DNA of 64,000 bases from Janthinobacterium lividum (GCF_023509035.1 NZ_CP075583.1:4402001-4466000); one strand, 5' to 3'; positions 36,225-46,009 are shown, numbered from the stretch's first letter. The notes: generated by a model not told the origin, from the sequence alone. Translations and numbers: made by a program.

Positions 36225-36283
36225 GACTACCTCGAATACTTTATACAGCGCCCGGCAAGCAAGACCTGCCAGGCGTTCCATCT

Positions 36284-37694
36284 TTAGCAAGGCATCGGTG
36301 CGTTCTTGCGGGCATAGCACCACCAGGTGATCGCGATGCAGCTGACATAAAAGCCGATGAAGCACCACAGGGCCGCGTCGGGACTGCCCGTCAGCGCAAT
36401 CGAAGTGCCATAGCTTTTCGGGATGAAGAAGGCGCCATACGCGGCCACGGCCGAGGTGAAGCCCAGGACGGCCGCGCCTTCCTTGTTGGCGTCGACGATG
36501 GCTTGCTCCTGCGCCGCCTTGCCCTTGCCGGCGGCCGCGCGCTGGTGCTCCGTCAAAAAGATCACGGGGATCATGCGGAAGGTCGACGCATTGCCGATGC
36601 CCGTGCCGGCGAACAGCAGCATGAACATCCAGAAGAAACCATTGAAACTGCCCGCAGTGTGCACACCTTCGCCGGCTTGCGGCATGAAGTACAGCACGCC
36701 CAGCACGGCGCCTATCATCAAGAGGAAGGACCACAGGGTGACGCGGGCGCCGCCCAATTTATCGGAAATCACGCCGCCGGCCACGCGCGCCAGCGCACCG
36801 ACCAGGGGGCCGAGGAAGGCATAATCGAGCGGATTCACGTCGGGGAACTGGATCTTGATCAGCAGCGGAAAGGCGGCCGAATAACCGATGAAGGAGCCGA
36901 AGGTGCCCGTGTACAGCCAGCACATGAGCCAGTTGTGCTTGCGCTTGAAGATCACGGCCTGCTCGGAAAACGAGGCCTTCGCCGAAGCCAGGTCATTCAT
37001 GCCGAACCAGGCCAGCAATGTGGACAGCGCGATGAACGGCACCCAGATGAAGCCCGCGTTTTGCAGCCACATGTCCTTGCTCACGCCATTCTTGACCCAG
37101 GTGAGCGAATCGCCGCCCCAGGCGCCGAAGACGGCGAAGGTGATCACCAGCGGCACGATGAACTGCACCACCGACACGCCCAGGTTGCCCAGGCCCGCAT
37201 TCATGCCCAGCGCAAAGCCCTTGCTCGCCTTCGGGTAGAAAAAAGCTGATGTTGGCCATCGATGAGGCAAAATTGCCGCCGCCGAAGCCGCACAACAGGG
37301 CCAGGATCAGCATGGTCGGATAGCCCGTGTTCACATCCTGCACGGCCAGGCCGATGCCGATGGCCGGGATCAGCAAGGAACCCGTGGAAATGGCCGTCCA
37401 GCGCCGGCCGCCGAAGATCGGCACCATGAACGAATAAAAGATGCGCAAGGTGGCGCCGGACAGGCCCGGCAAGGCCGTCAGCCAGAACAGCTGGTTATTG
37501 CTGTAGGTGAAGCCGATGTTGGGCAGGTTGACCACCACCACGCTCCACACCATCCAAACGGCGAACGCCAGCAACAGCGCGGGAATCGATATCCACAGAT
37601 TGCGCGCGGCCGTGGCCTTGCCCGTGTTTTGCCAGAAGCTCGGGGTTTCCGGCTCCCACGTATTGATCATGTAGCGGCTCATTGGTTTGCTCAC
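36284..37694 (-). pseudogene. narK2: Nitrate/nitrite transporter NarK2, frameshifted
   Basis: A major facilitator of the NarK family. The start is GTG 37694 (MSKPMSRYMINTWEPETP), placed six bases after AGGAGT and overlapping the narK1 stop as GTGA. The frame runs through GGRRWTAISTGSLLIPAIG and CGFGGGNFASSMANISFF and then derails. The other frame continues YPKASKGFALGMNAGLGNLGVS to 36284. Removing one A from the A6 run at 37239-37244 gives ISFFYPKASKG, the NarK signature, and a 469-residue protein. The NarK2 type is usually a nitrate/nitrite antiporter. Sequencing error is likely because the neighbouring narK1 is broken in the same way. Confidence 0.85.
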
Positions 37695-38991
37695 AGCGTT
37701 ACTCCTGCAGGTTGAGGGATAGCCGCCGCACGCAGCGGCTTGAACGAGAAATACATCCAGACGAGGGAAACGCAAACGGTGCCGTACAAGAGCATGAAGG
37801 AGCTCGAACGCACGCCGGTGAGGTCCACCAGGGCGCCGAACATCACGGGCAGGATGAAGCCGCCCAAGCCGCCGGCCAGGCCTACCACGCCCGAGACGGC
37901 GCCGATATTGTCGGAAAAATCATCGCCGATGAACTTGAAGACGGACGCCTTGCCCACAGCCATGGCGATGCCGACGATGAACAGCAGCACGGTGAACCAC
38001 AGCGGCGACAGGCCAATGTGGAAGGCGAGCGGTCCCGTGACGGTTTCCACCACCATCTGCGTTTGCGGATACGACAGCAGGAAGAAGCACACCCAGCACA
38101 CCCACATCACGGCCCAGGTGACTTTCGCCGCGCCATATTTGTCGGATATCCAGCCGCCAAACGCGCGCAGCACGCCGCCCGGCAGCGAGAAGCAGGCGGC
38201 CAGCAGCGCCGCGTGCTTCAAATCAAAACCGTATTCGGCCACGTAGTACTTCGTCATCCACAGCGCCAGCGCCACGTAGCCGCCGAACACCACCGAGTAG
38301 TACTGGCAGTAGCGCCACACGCGCGGATCCTTCAGCACCTTCATTTGCGCCGAAAAGCTCTCGCCCGATGGCGCCAGGTGCGCTTTGTCCGTGTACGAAA
38401 ACAGCCAGAAGATGATGGCCGTGGCCAGCATGGCCACCGCATACACCTTGGGCAGCATCTGCCAGCCGAAGGCGGCGACGATGCCCGGCGCGACGAACTT
38501 GGTCAGCGCGGAACCGGAGTTGCCGGCGCCGAAGATGCCCATCGCCAGGCCGCGGCGCTCCTTTTCATACCAGCGCGCCACGTATGGCGTGCCGACGGAA
38601 AACGAGCCGCCCGCCAGGCCCACGAACATGCCCAGCACGAGGAAATGCCAATAGGCGGTGGCGTAGGAGATCAGGTAGATCGGCACCACGCTGGCCAGCA
38701 TCAGCCAAAGAAGACGCGGCGTCCGCCGTATTTGTCCGTCCAGATGCCCAGGGGCACGCGCACGAGGGAACCCGTCAGCACGGGCATGGCGGCCAGCAGG
38801 CCGAATTGCGTTTCCGTCAATCCCAGGCTGGTCTTGATGGGGATGCCCAGTACGGCAAACATCATCCAGACTGCAAAGCAGATGGTAAACGCGAAGGTAC
38901 TGCTGACCAACACGGAAAACTGCTTGCGCCGCATGCCGGGTTCGACTGCCTTGTTACTACTGTTGTTCTTAGTGCCATCTAGGGTAGCCAC
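37691..38991 (-). pseudogene. narK1: Nitrate transporter NarK1, frameshifted
   Basis: A NarK-family major facilitator. The start is GTG 38991 (MATLDGTKNN...), seven bases after GGAG. The N-terminal part (FAVWMMFAVLGIPIKTSLGL, then LVRVPLGIWTDKYGGRRVFFG) ends at a TGA. The continuation LMLASVVPIYLISYATAYW is in another frame and runs to 37691. One extra base at the GCC around 38704-38706 gives RRVFFGLMLASVVP and a 433-residue protein with about twelve helices. NarK1-type proteins are proton/nitrate symporters that start nitrate uptake before the NarK2 antiport begins. It is the first gene of the nar cluster. Confidence 0.85.
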
Positions 38992-39104
38992 GATGTTTCT
39001 CCATGAATGCACTGGCCGTCTGGCCAGCCGTCCCGACCAGCTTACGTGGCAGAGGGCAAAGGCACTATCGGCCACAGGGTGATTCTGGAAAGGCAATCTG
39101 GATA

Positions 39105-39121
39105 GCCGTATCGGCAAAAGT
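39105..39121 (-). promoter_or_regulatory. Motif shared by the narG and narK1 upstream regions (narK1 copy)
   Basis: ACTTTTGCCGATACGGC on the minus strand, 114 bases before the narK1 GTG. It contains the perfect palindrome GCCGATACGGC in part (GCCG-ATA-CGGC) and parallels the narG copy at 35044-35062. Confidence 0.4.
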
Positions 39122-39216
39122 GACTAGATGGCGGGGTGTCGGCCTAGCCTGGATGGCGGGTGTTTTACAAACGCAGCTATTTTTGGCACACTCGGCGCCT
39201 GGAGAAAAGGAGCGGC

Positions 39217-39419
39217 ATGGAGACCAGAAACGAAACAGACGCGGTCACCACCCGCGTGGCCCAAGCTGGCGATGTGGACGCCATGCTGGGCTGCGATGCG
39301 TACGCGCAGGCGCACGCCAGCCGGGGCGAGGCCGTGCGCACCGCCGTCGGCAAGGGGCACTGCCAGGTTGCCATCCGGAGGGAGACCCGGAGCTGGTGTA
39401 CGTGAAATGGTGCCGCTGA
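39217..39419 (+). pseudogene. Remnant of a GNAT-type acetyltransferase gene
   Basis: ATG 39217 follows a good ribosome binding site (AAGGAG) and encodes about 55 residues typical of a GNAT N-terminus (VTTRVAQAGDVDAMLGCDAYAQAHASRGEAV). Directly after it, in another frame, comes the C-terminal tail GDPELVYVKWCR ending at 39419. The central acetyl-CoA binding core (about 70 residues) is missing, so this is an internal-deletion remnant rather than a simple indel. Confidence 0.55.
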
Positions 39420-39506
39420 TTGCGCGTCCTCCCGACGACGTATGGCGCGGCGCGCCAAAGGCGGCTATGCTGGCGCCACCGTCAATCAACACCCACCACA
39501 TCACGC

Positions 39507-39884
39507 ATGGATTATCTGAGCCTCAAACATTTCCACATGGGCTGCGCCGCCGCCAGCGGCTTTCTTTTCCTCTTGCGCGGCGCCTGGATGCTGCGCGCCT
39601 CGCCCGCCTTGCAGCAGCGCTGGGTAAAAATCCTGCCGCACCTGGTCGACACGGCCCTGCTGGCCAGCGCCATCACCCTGGCCGTGTGGAGCGGCCAGTC
39701 GCCGGGCAGCCAGCCCTGGCTGGCCGCCAAGCTGTGCGCGCTGGTAGCCTACATCGTGCTGGGCACCATCGCGCTCAAACGTGGCAAGACGCCAGCCGTG
39801 CGCGGCGCCGCCTTCGCGGGCGCCGCGCTGGTATTCGCCTACATCGTCGCCGTGGCCATCACCAAACAGGCCTGGCCGCTCTGA
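39507..39884 (+). CDS. SirB2 family membrane protein
   Basis: A 125-residue protein with four hydrophobic helices. It opens with MDYLSLKHFHMGCAAASGFLFLLRGAWML and continues with LPHLVDTALLASAITLAVW and KLCALVAYIVLGTIALKRGKT, the pattern of the SirB2 family. ATG 39507 is chosen because the frame upstream lacks membrane character. The molecular function is not known. It ends four bases before the convergent TonB receptor gene. Confidence 0.85.
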   Translation: MDYLSLKHFHMGCAAASGFLFLLRGAWMLRASPALQQRWVKILPHLVDTALLASAITLAVWSGQSPGSQPWLAAKLCALVAYIVLGTIALKRGKTPAVRGAAFAGAALVFAYIVAVAITKQAWPL

Positions 39885-39888
39885 TGCA

Positions 39889-42345
39889 TCAAAAGATATA
39901 GCGCAGGGTGACGCTGGCGTTGCGCGGCGCCCCCAGTACGCCTGGTTGTACATGCCAAGCTGGCTGTAGTACCGCTTGTCGAACAGATTGTTGATGTTCG
40001 CCTGCAGGGACAGCTGGCGCGACAGCGCGTACTTCGCCATCAGGCTGGCCACGGCATAGCCGCCCTGCTCCACGCGCTCGACACCGTTCGGCCCCGTGGC
40101 GTCGCGGTAGGCGCCGCTCTGCCAGTTCACGCCGCCGCCCAGCGACATGGCGCGCCAGCCGCCAGGCAGCTGGTATGTAGAAAACACGCGCGCCAGGGTT
40201 TGCGGCACATAGCTGTTCAAGCGCGCGCCCGCGTTGTCCTCGGCCGCCGCGTGCGACACGCTGGCCGATACATTCCAGCCCTGCGCCAGCTCGCCCGAGA
40301 CGTCCAGTTCCACGCCCTTGCTGGTGGTGCCGGCTGCCGCGTAATACGCCTGCGTCAGCGAGTTGCCGACAACATGGCCCGTGTCTTCCTGCGCCAGGCC
40401 ATCCTGCGCGATGCGGAACACGGCCAGCGCGGCATTGAGTTTGCCGCCGAAATACTCGCCCTTCACGCCCGCTTCCACATTCTTGCCCTGTACGGGATCG
40501 AGGTAGCGGCCGAACCGGTCCTGGTAGCCCTGCGGCTTGAAGATTTTGCTGTAGCTGGTGTACAGCGCATGCTGCCCATCGATATCCCATACCAGCCCCG
40601 CGTAAGGCGTGACGGCATGCTTGGCATAGGCGTAACTGCCGCCCCATTCATCGACGTGGTCCGCCTTGTAGCGGCTATAGCGCGCGCCGACAATCAGTTT
40701 CAAGGGATCGGCCAGCGAAAAGCGCGCCGTGCCGTAGACGCCGCGCTGCTGCACCGTGTCGAGCAGCTTCCAGCGCGAGAAATTCGGGTCATTCCAGTCC
40801 GGCTCCGGCGTCACGCCCTGCCATTGATGGAAATTGCCGTAGTCGACGCTGCCGCCGGCCAGGCCCGGATTGCTGGAGAACTGGTTGCTGCCCGAGACAC
40901 CGAACGCCAGGTCGTGCGTGCGCCCCAGCAGTTGCACCGGCCCCTGCACATAGGCGTCGACGCTATCCTGGCGCCGCGTGCCCGAGTAAAACCCGGAGTA
41001 GCCCGTCACACCCTGCCCCGTGGCCTTGTCCGGCCAGGTATTGGCGAAGAGCTCGGCCGCCGAATAATTGCCCCAGCCGTGATTCAGCATGGCCGTCAGG
41101 TTCCAGCCCTTGCCCAGCTCCTGCTCCAGGCGCAGGAAAGCCGTCTGGCTGGTGCTGAACCAGCGGCTCCAGGTGGTCGCCGTGGTGGCGGAGCGGGACA
41201 AGGTGGCCCGTTCGCCATCCGCATACCACAGCGGCAAGCCGCCATACATGCCGCCGCGCGGACGGTTATCCTGGTATTCATAGCCGGCGATCAGCACGCT
41301 GCCGGGCGCCAGGTCCGCTTCCACGGTGGCATAGGCCATGGCCTTCTTGCCGTGATACAGGTTCACATACGATTCGCTGTCCTGGTAACTGGCCACGAAG
41401 CGGCCACGCACCTTGCCGTCGCTGCCGAGCGGCGTGGAGACGTCAGCGCTGGCGCGCGCATTGTTCCAGGATCCCAGGCTCAGGGCGGCGCTCCCGGCCA
41501 GCTGCCTCGACGACGCGCGCTTGCGCACCAGGTTGATGGTGGCCGACGGCTCGCCGGCGCCAGTGAGCAGACCCGTGGCGCCGCGCACGATCTCGACCCT
41601 GTCGTAGGCCGTCATGTCCAAGGTGCTGTCGCCCACGCTGAACGCATTATCGACCGTGGTGGGGATGCCGTCGTACTGGTAGCTGGCGATGGAAAAACCG
41701 CGCGCGAAGAACGAGGTACGGTCGCTATCGTAGCGGTTGATGGCCACGCCGGCCGCATTTTGCAGCACGTCTTCCACCGTTTGCAGGTTCTGGTCATCCA
41801 TCTGCTGGCGCGTGACCACGCTGACGGCTTGCGGCGTCTCGCGCACGGACAGGCCCAGGCGCGTGGCCGAACGCATGCTCTGCGTCGTGTACGAGCCGCT
41901 GCCTTCCGTCGCGCCGTTCGCCTCGGCGCTGGCGCTGACCTTCATCTCGGGCATGGTCTGGCCGCCATCGGCCGCCGCCACGTCGAGCACATAACCGCCA
42001 TTTTCCTGCGGCACGGCGCGCAAGCCCGAGCCGGCGACGATGGCGCCCAGCGCTGCAGGCACGCTGTAGCTGCCCGTCAGTCCGGCGCTGCGCTTGCCCG
42101 CCAGGCTGGCAGCCTGGTAGGAAATCATGGTGCCCGTCTCCTGGCCAAAGCGCACCAGCACCTGTTCCAGGGTGCCGGCGGGTATCGCCAGTTCGATGCG
42201 CGCCGCATTGGCTGCCTGGGCAAGGGGGTGTGGCAGCCGAAGCACCGCTGGCGGCGAGCAGCCACAGGGCCTGGCTGACGGCCAGCGCCGCTACACTGCG
42301 GCGGCATACGGTGGAAGTGGCGTAAATAGGTGTTGTGCTGGGCAT
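39889..42345 (-). pseudogene. FecA-type TonB siderophore receptor with signalling domain, two indels
   Basis: Reconstructed as an 818-residue outer-membrane receptor from ATG 42345 (signal peptide ... AVSQALWLLAASGASA). An STN signalling domain follows (IELAIPAGTLEQVLVRFGQE, LTGSYSVPAALGAIVAGSGL), then the plug (GLSVRETPQAVSVVTRQQMDD, VEDVLQNAAGVAINRYDSDR) and a barrel ending SVTLRYIF. Two single-base indels break it: an extra G in the G5 run at 42224-42228 shifts the frame inside the signal peptide region, and a missing C in the C5 run at 39930-39934 shifts the last ten residues. Correcting both gives a continuous frame with the proper C-terminal Phe. The STN domain would signal to the FecR protein encoded next to it. 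Confidence 0.85.
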
Positions 42346-42430
42346 GCGGACTGTTTTCCTGAAAGTGAATGAAGGGTTCACTTGCCATGTCACGCGAAAA
42401 TCGAAAACCCCTCAGTTTTTCAGAAAATAA

Positions 42431-43405
42431 TTACGGATGCTTCCGATGCGGCACCACGGTCACCCAGAAGCGCGTGCTCTGGCGCACGTCGACGGGCAAG
42501 GTGCGCGTCAGCATGTCGAGCACTTGCGTCGTGTCTGCCAGCGGGTAGATGCCCGACACGCGCAGGTGGGCGATGGCCGGATCGCAGGCCAGGCGCCCCC
42601 GGCGGTAGCGCGCCAGCTCGCCGACAAAATCGGCCAGCGGCATGTCGTGCGCCACCAGCACGCCGGCCGTCCAGGCGTCCGCGCCGGCAGGCAGGGACTC
42701 GACGGAGCCGATGCGGCCCGCCGTGAAAGTCACTTGTTCGCCCGCCTGCAGCCTGCGCACCGCATCGGGCGCTTGTTCCGGCACCATATCGACGGCACCC
42801 GCAAACACGCCCAGGCGGGTGACTTCGCTGCCGGCGCGCACGGCAAAGCGCGTGCCCACGGGCTGCAAGCGGCCCTGCGCCGTTCGCACAATAAAAGGCC
42901 TGCCTGCCGGATCGCGTGCCGTGCTGACCATGATCTCGCCCCTCAATACAGTCACCAGGCGCTGGCCTGCGTCATCGCGCACGTCGATGGAGGTGGCCGT
43001 ATTCAAGGCGATGCGCGTGCCGTCCTGCAGCGCGATATGGCGCAGCTCACCGGTGCCCGTGCGGTAATCGGCCAGCCAGAATCGCGCCTGCTCAGGGCCG
43101 CCCGCCATCCAGGCGCCGCCGCCCACGGCCAGCAGCGCCAGCAACTTGAGTGACTGCCGGCGCGCCGCATTGGCCTGCGCATGCGCGGGCTTGCGCGCCA
43201 GGGTGCCGTGCGCCAGCGGCGCGGGCAAGGCACGCATGCGCGCCATGCAGCCTTCGACATGCTGCCAGGCTTGCTCGTTTTCCGGGTCGCTGCCGCGCCA
43301 GGCGCGCCAGGCTTGCTCCACTTCCGGCGTCGCGTCACCGGCCTGCAGGCGCACCAGCCATTCGACCGCCTGCAAGCTGGCCGCTTCCGGCGTGAGGGCG
43401 CCCAT
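42431..43405 (-). CDS. FecR-type anti-sigma regulator
   Basis: A 324-residue inner-membrane regulator. I start at ATG 43405, which overlaps the sigma factor stop by one base (TGATG), rather than nine codons upstream. The N-terminal cytoplasmic domain (AVEWLVRLQAGDATPEVEQAW, RAWRGSDPENEQAWQHVE) binds the sigma factor. One membrane helix follows (about 82-102), then the periplasmic FecR domain (DGTRIALNTATSIDVRDDAG, VLRGEIMVSTARD) and a C-terminal part that contacts the STN domain of the receptor. It transmits siderophore occupancy from the receptor to the sigma factor. Confidence 0.9.
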   Translation of the reverse strand: MGALTPEAASLQAVEWLVRLQAGDATPEVEQAWRAWRGSDPENEQAWQHVEGCMARMRALPAPLAHGTLARKPAHAQANAARRQSLKLLALLAVGGGAWMAGGPEQARFWLADYRTGTGELRHIALQDGTRIALNTATSIDVRDDAGQRLVTVLRGEIMVSTARDPAGRPFIVRTAQGRLQPVGTRFAVRAGSEVTRLGVFAGAVDMVPEQAPDAVRRLQAGEQVTFTAGRIGSVESLPAGADAWTAGVLVAHDMPLADFVGELARYRRGRLACDPAIAHLRVSGIYPLADTTQVLDMLTRTLPVDVRQSTRFWVTVVPHRKHP

Positions 43406-43917
43406 CACCGCGCCGGCGGGAAAAAGAAACACTGGTGCATGGCTTTGACCAGGTAGCGCTGCACGGTGGCCAGCGAGATATTCAGTTCCAGCGCGATGGC
43501 CGCCTGCGGCATGCCATCGAGCTGCGACAGCAGAAAGGCGCGGCGCACGGCAGGCGTCAGGCCATCGAGGCGGCGGTCGATGTCGAACAGGGCTTCGAGC
43601 AAAATCGCCTGTGCTTCGGGATCGGGCGCGTGCTGCGCCGGCAGGCTGGCCAGGGTTTCCAGGTAGGCAGCCTCCAGGTCGCGGCGGCGGTACAGATTGC
43701 CCAGCACGCCCTTGGCCACCGTCGTCAGAAAGGCACGCGGCTCGCGCGCGGCGATGGTCTCGTCGCGATTGAGCAGGCGCATGAAGGTGTCGTGCGCCAC
43801 GTCGGCCGCGTCAAACGCGTTGCCCAACTTGTGCCTGAGCCAGCCTTGCAGCCACCGGTGGTGTTCGTGATACAGGCTGCCCACCTCCTGGTGGACGCCG
43901 GATTGGGCAGCCGACAC
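43405..43917 (-). CDS. FecI-type ECF sigma factor
   Basis: A 170-residue extracytoplasmic-function sigma factor. The likely start is GTG 43917, nine bases after GGGAG. Region 2 (about 10-75) reads LYHEHHRWLQGWLRHKLGN and ADVAHDTFMRLL. Region 4 (about 110-165) reads PAVRRAFLLSQLDGMPQAAI and ISLATVQRYLVKAM. It should direct transcription of the adjacent receptor when the FecR protein is activated. A Fur box lies just upstream, so the unit is also controlled by iron. Confidence 0.92.
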   Translation of the reverse strand: MSAAQSGVHQEVGSLYHEHHRWLQGWLRHKLGNAFDAADVAHDTFMRLLNRDETIAAREPRAFLTTVAKGVLGNLYRRRDLEAAYLETLASLPAQHAPDPEAQAILLEALFDIDRRLDGLTPAVRRAFLLSQLDGMPQAAIALELNISLATVQRYLVKAMHQCFFFPPAR

Positions 43918-43942
43918 GTCGCATACTCCCTGGCTCTCAAAT

Positions 43943-43961
43943 AGTAATGATTCGCATTCTA
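43943..43961. promoter_or_regulatory. Fur box upstream of the FecI-type sigma gene
   Basis: The minus-strand sequence TAGAATGCGAATCATTACT matches the Fur consensus at 13 of 19 positions, including AATCATTA. It lies 26 bases before the sigma factor start, a good place for iron-dependent repression. Confidence 0.75.
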
Positions 43962-44109
43962 TATCTATGCGGTGCTGCGGCGCAAGCGACCGGCGACGGG
44001 CGCGTGGTCGGTTCTGCAGAACGCGCCAGCTTGCACGGCAATGATAGTATTTACAACATCATGCACACGCTGGCCTTCCCGGCCATGCCACCACCATTGA
44101 AAGGCAAAC

Positions 44110-44622
44110 ATGCTGCTATCTGAACTGCTGACCAAGCTGACCTGCGGTGACCTCGAAGGAGAGGAGCTCGACGAGGCCGTCACCGCCATCACCGATGCGC
44201 CCTCCGCACCCCGCGACGAATGGATCGACAGCGATGCGCAAGCCTACGCGGTGGCGATCCTCTCGCACCTGGGCGGCTATATGGCGTCGAGCGACAAGCT
44301 CGATGAACTGCACGAACAGATACAGGACATGTTCGACGAATTCCCCGACTTCCCGTACGAAATGCTCAAGGACAGCGACGGTAGCGCGCTGCCCTATTTC
44401 GAGTGGCTGGACACGGAACTTGCGCAGCGCGCCGTGGACGAAGGCGGCTACGACCTGATACAGATCGATGGCAACGGCACCGATGAAATGGATGCGCTGG
44501 TGGTGTACCGGCGCGACACGGCAGACATCATCCAGGCGGCGGCATTGATGGGAGTGACGATAGGCCGGCCGCTCACCTACTATCGCGGCATCGAAGCGAT
44601 GGTGGGCAAGCGACCGGGCTGA
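44110..44622 (+). CDS. Hypothetical acidic protein (DUF6630-like)
   Basis: A 170-residue, strongly acidic soluble protein (GDLEGEELDEAV, DMFDEFPDFPYEML). The second half (VDEGGYDLIQIDGNGTDEMDALVVYRR) resembles the small DUF6630 family, but I am not certain. There is no signal peptide or membrane segment. It is a single plus-strand gene convergent with the DUF3472 lipoprotein gene. Function unknown. Confidence 0.6.
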   Translation: MLLSELLTKLTCGDLEGEELDEAVTAITDAPSAPRDEWIDSDAQAYAVAILSHLGGYMASSDKLDELHEQIQDMFDEFPDFPYEMLKDSDGSALPYFEWLDTELAQRAVDEGGYDLIQIDGNGTDEMDALVVYRRDTADIIQAAALMGVTIGRPLTYYRGIEAMVGKRPG

Positions 44623-44632
44623 GGACCGACGC

Positions 44633-45949
44633 CTATTGCATCGGCAAGGCTGCCACATCGACGGCCGGCACCTGGCCCGTGGCCGGGCGTGTGAAGCTCT
44701 GGCCGGTTTTCACATAGGCGGCAAAAAAGCCGCCGTTCTGCAGGTAAAACTTGCCGTTTTCCAGGCCGCCCGCGTAATCCATGCGCTGCGCGTTGGTAGC
44801 CGTGGCGTCGCCCGTGAAGCGCCCTGCCGTCACTTCCGACCAGGCGCCGGAAACGTTCCTTGCCCACTGGTTGCCAAACTGGACGCGGCGCTCCGTGTAG
44901 CCCAGGGTATCGATGAAGTTCTCGAGGAAGGAATGCACGCCCGTCAAGTACGTGCTGATGGCCGGCCGCTTCCAGGTGGCGATGTAGCGCCACTTGCCCG
45001 TCTCGGGCGCGAAGAACCAGGCCGAGTAATCGCTGCCGCCCTTGCCATCGGGCCGCGCGCGCGTGATGAAACGGTAGGTGGTGCCGGCCGCCCAGTTATA
45101 TGAAAGGTAAGTCTGCCCGCCCGTGCCCTCGCCGCCAAATGCATTGTCGACCACGCCGGCGCCCTTGCTGACCAGGGTCGTCTTCGCGCCATTGTCGGCG
45201 TCCCAGACGGAAAACAATATCCAGCGCTCGCTGGGCGACTTGACCTGAATGCCCATGTAACCCTGGCCGAAGCCGTTGGCCATGAAGTAGGAGCCGATGG
45301 CATCCTGCCCCTTAGGTATCGTCATCTCGTTATAAAAATACTCGGTATTGGCCGGCACCGTGTAGCCCATGTGCACGGACGGCCCGCGCCGCGACCAGTA
45401 GTAATTGGCGGGGTCGTTGGCGTACGCGAGCGCCGCGTTCGCACTCACCTTCAGCGCGGAGACGTCGCCAAAAGTGCCCTTCACGCGCGACAGTCCCTGC
45501 ATGTCCACCTTCACATAACCGGCCGCCGGCACATTGACCGTGCCGACGGCATAGGTCTTGCTGGCCTTGCCGGCCAGCTTGACGTCGAACGGCGTGCCGT
45601 TGATCTTCACGCGGATGGTGCTGTTGCCGCCATCGGCCAGGCTGGCGTCGAGCGCCACCTGGACGGGACCCGCCCCGTCGACGCGAAAATACGTGCTGGC
45701 GACGGCAGCCGGATTGGTCCAGCCCGCCAGGCCATGTTCGCCGATGACGGCGCCCTCCTGCCCGCTGGTGATGAAGGCATTGCCAGCCAGTTCCACGCTG
45801 GCGGATGTGACCGGTGCGGCCACGCTGGCGGCCAGCAAGGCGGTGCCGCCCGTGCTGGTGCTGGTGGCGGTGGCGCCGCCGCAGGCTGCCAGCAGCAAGG
45901 GCATGGCGGGAAGGACTGTGTAGAGTAATGAACTTCTGTGTTTCATCAA
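44633..45949 (-). CDS. DUF3472/DUF5077 lipoprotein
   Basis: A 438-residue exported lipoprotein with the lipobox LLAACGG after a short signal sequence. Residues about 45-170 form a beta-rich, carbohydrate-binding-like DUF5077 domain (VELAGNAFITSGQ, VQVALDASLADGGNSTIRV). Residues about 175-420 form the DUF3472 domain (NYYWSRRGPSVHMGYTVPA, GYMGIQVKSPSERWILFSVWD, RFITRARPDGKGGSDYSAWF). Proteins of this kind occur in polysaccharide-degradation loci of soil bacteria, often as putative glycan-binding factors. It follows the GH109 gene, but beyond that gene's terminator, and has its own ribosome binding site (AGGAGACG). Participation in GalNAc glycan use is inference. Confidence 0.8.
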   Translation of the reverse strand: MMKHRSSLLYTVLPAMPLLLAACGGATATSTSTGGTALLAASVAAPVTSASVELAGNAFITSGQEGAVIGEHGLAGWTNPAAVASTYFRVDGAGPVQVALDASLADGGNSTIRVKINGTPFDVKLAGKASKTYAVGTVNVPAAGYVKVDMQGLSRVKGTFGDVSALKVSANAALAYANDPANYYWSRRGPSVHMGYTVPANTEYFYNEMTIPKGQDAIGSYFMANGFGQGYMGIQVKSPSERWILFSVWDADNGAKTTLVSKGAGVVDNAFGGEGTGGQTYLSYNWAAGTTYRFITRARPDGKGGSDYSAWFFAPETGKWRYIATWKRPAISTYLTGVHSFLENFIDTLGYTERRVQFGNQWARNVSGAWSEVTAGRFTGDATATNAQRMDYAGGLENGKFYLQNGGFFAAYVKTGQSFTRPATGQVPAVDVAALPMQ

Positions 45950-45969
45950 CGTCTCCTGGGATAGAAAAA

Positions 45970-46000
45970 ACCCGCTACGGCGGCAGGCGCGGTAGCGGGT
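45970..46000 (-). terminator. Intrinsic terminator after the GH109 gene
   Basis: A perfect 9-base stem (ACCCGCTAC at 45970-45978 with GTAGCGGGT at 45992-46000) is followed on the minus strand by TTTTTT. It lies ten bases after the GH109 stop codon and ends the TonB receptor-GH109 operon. Confidence 0.9.
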
Positions 46001-46009
46001 AAATGGTGC

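Noticed and set aside
43405..43432. Alternative FecR start nine codons upstream of ATG 43405.
   Set aside because: It lies inside the sigma factor coding region; the TGATG overlap at 43405 is the more typical coupled start.
44110..44622. Membership of this gene in the GalNAc locus.
   Set aside because: It is on the opposite strand, convergent with the DUF3472 gene, and shows no carbohydrate-related motif.
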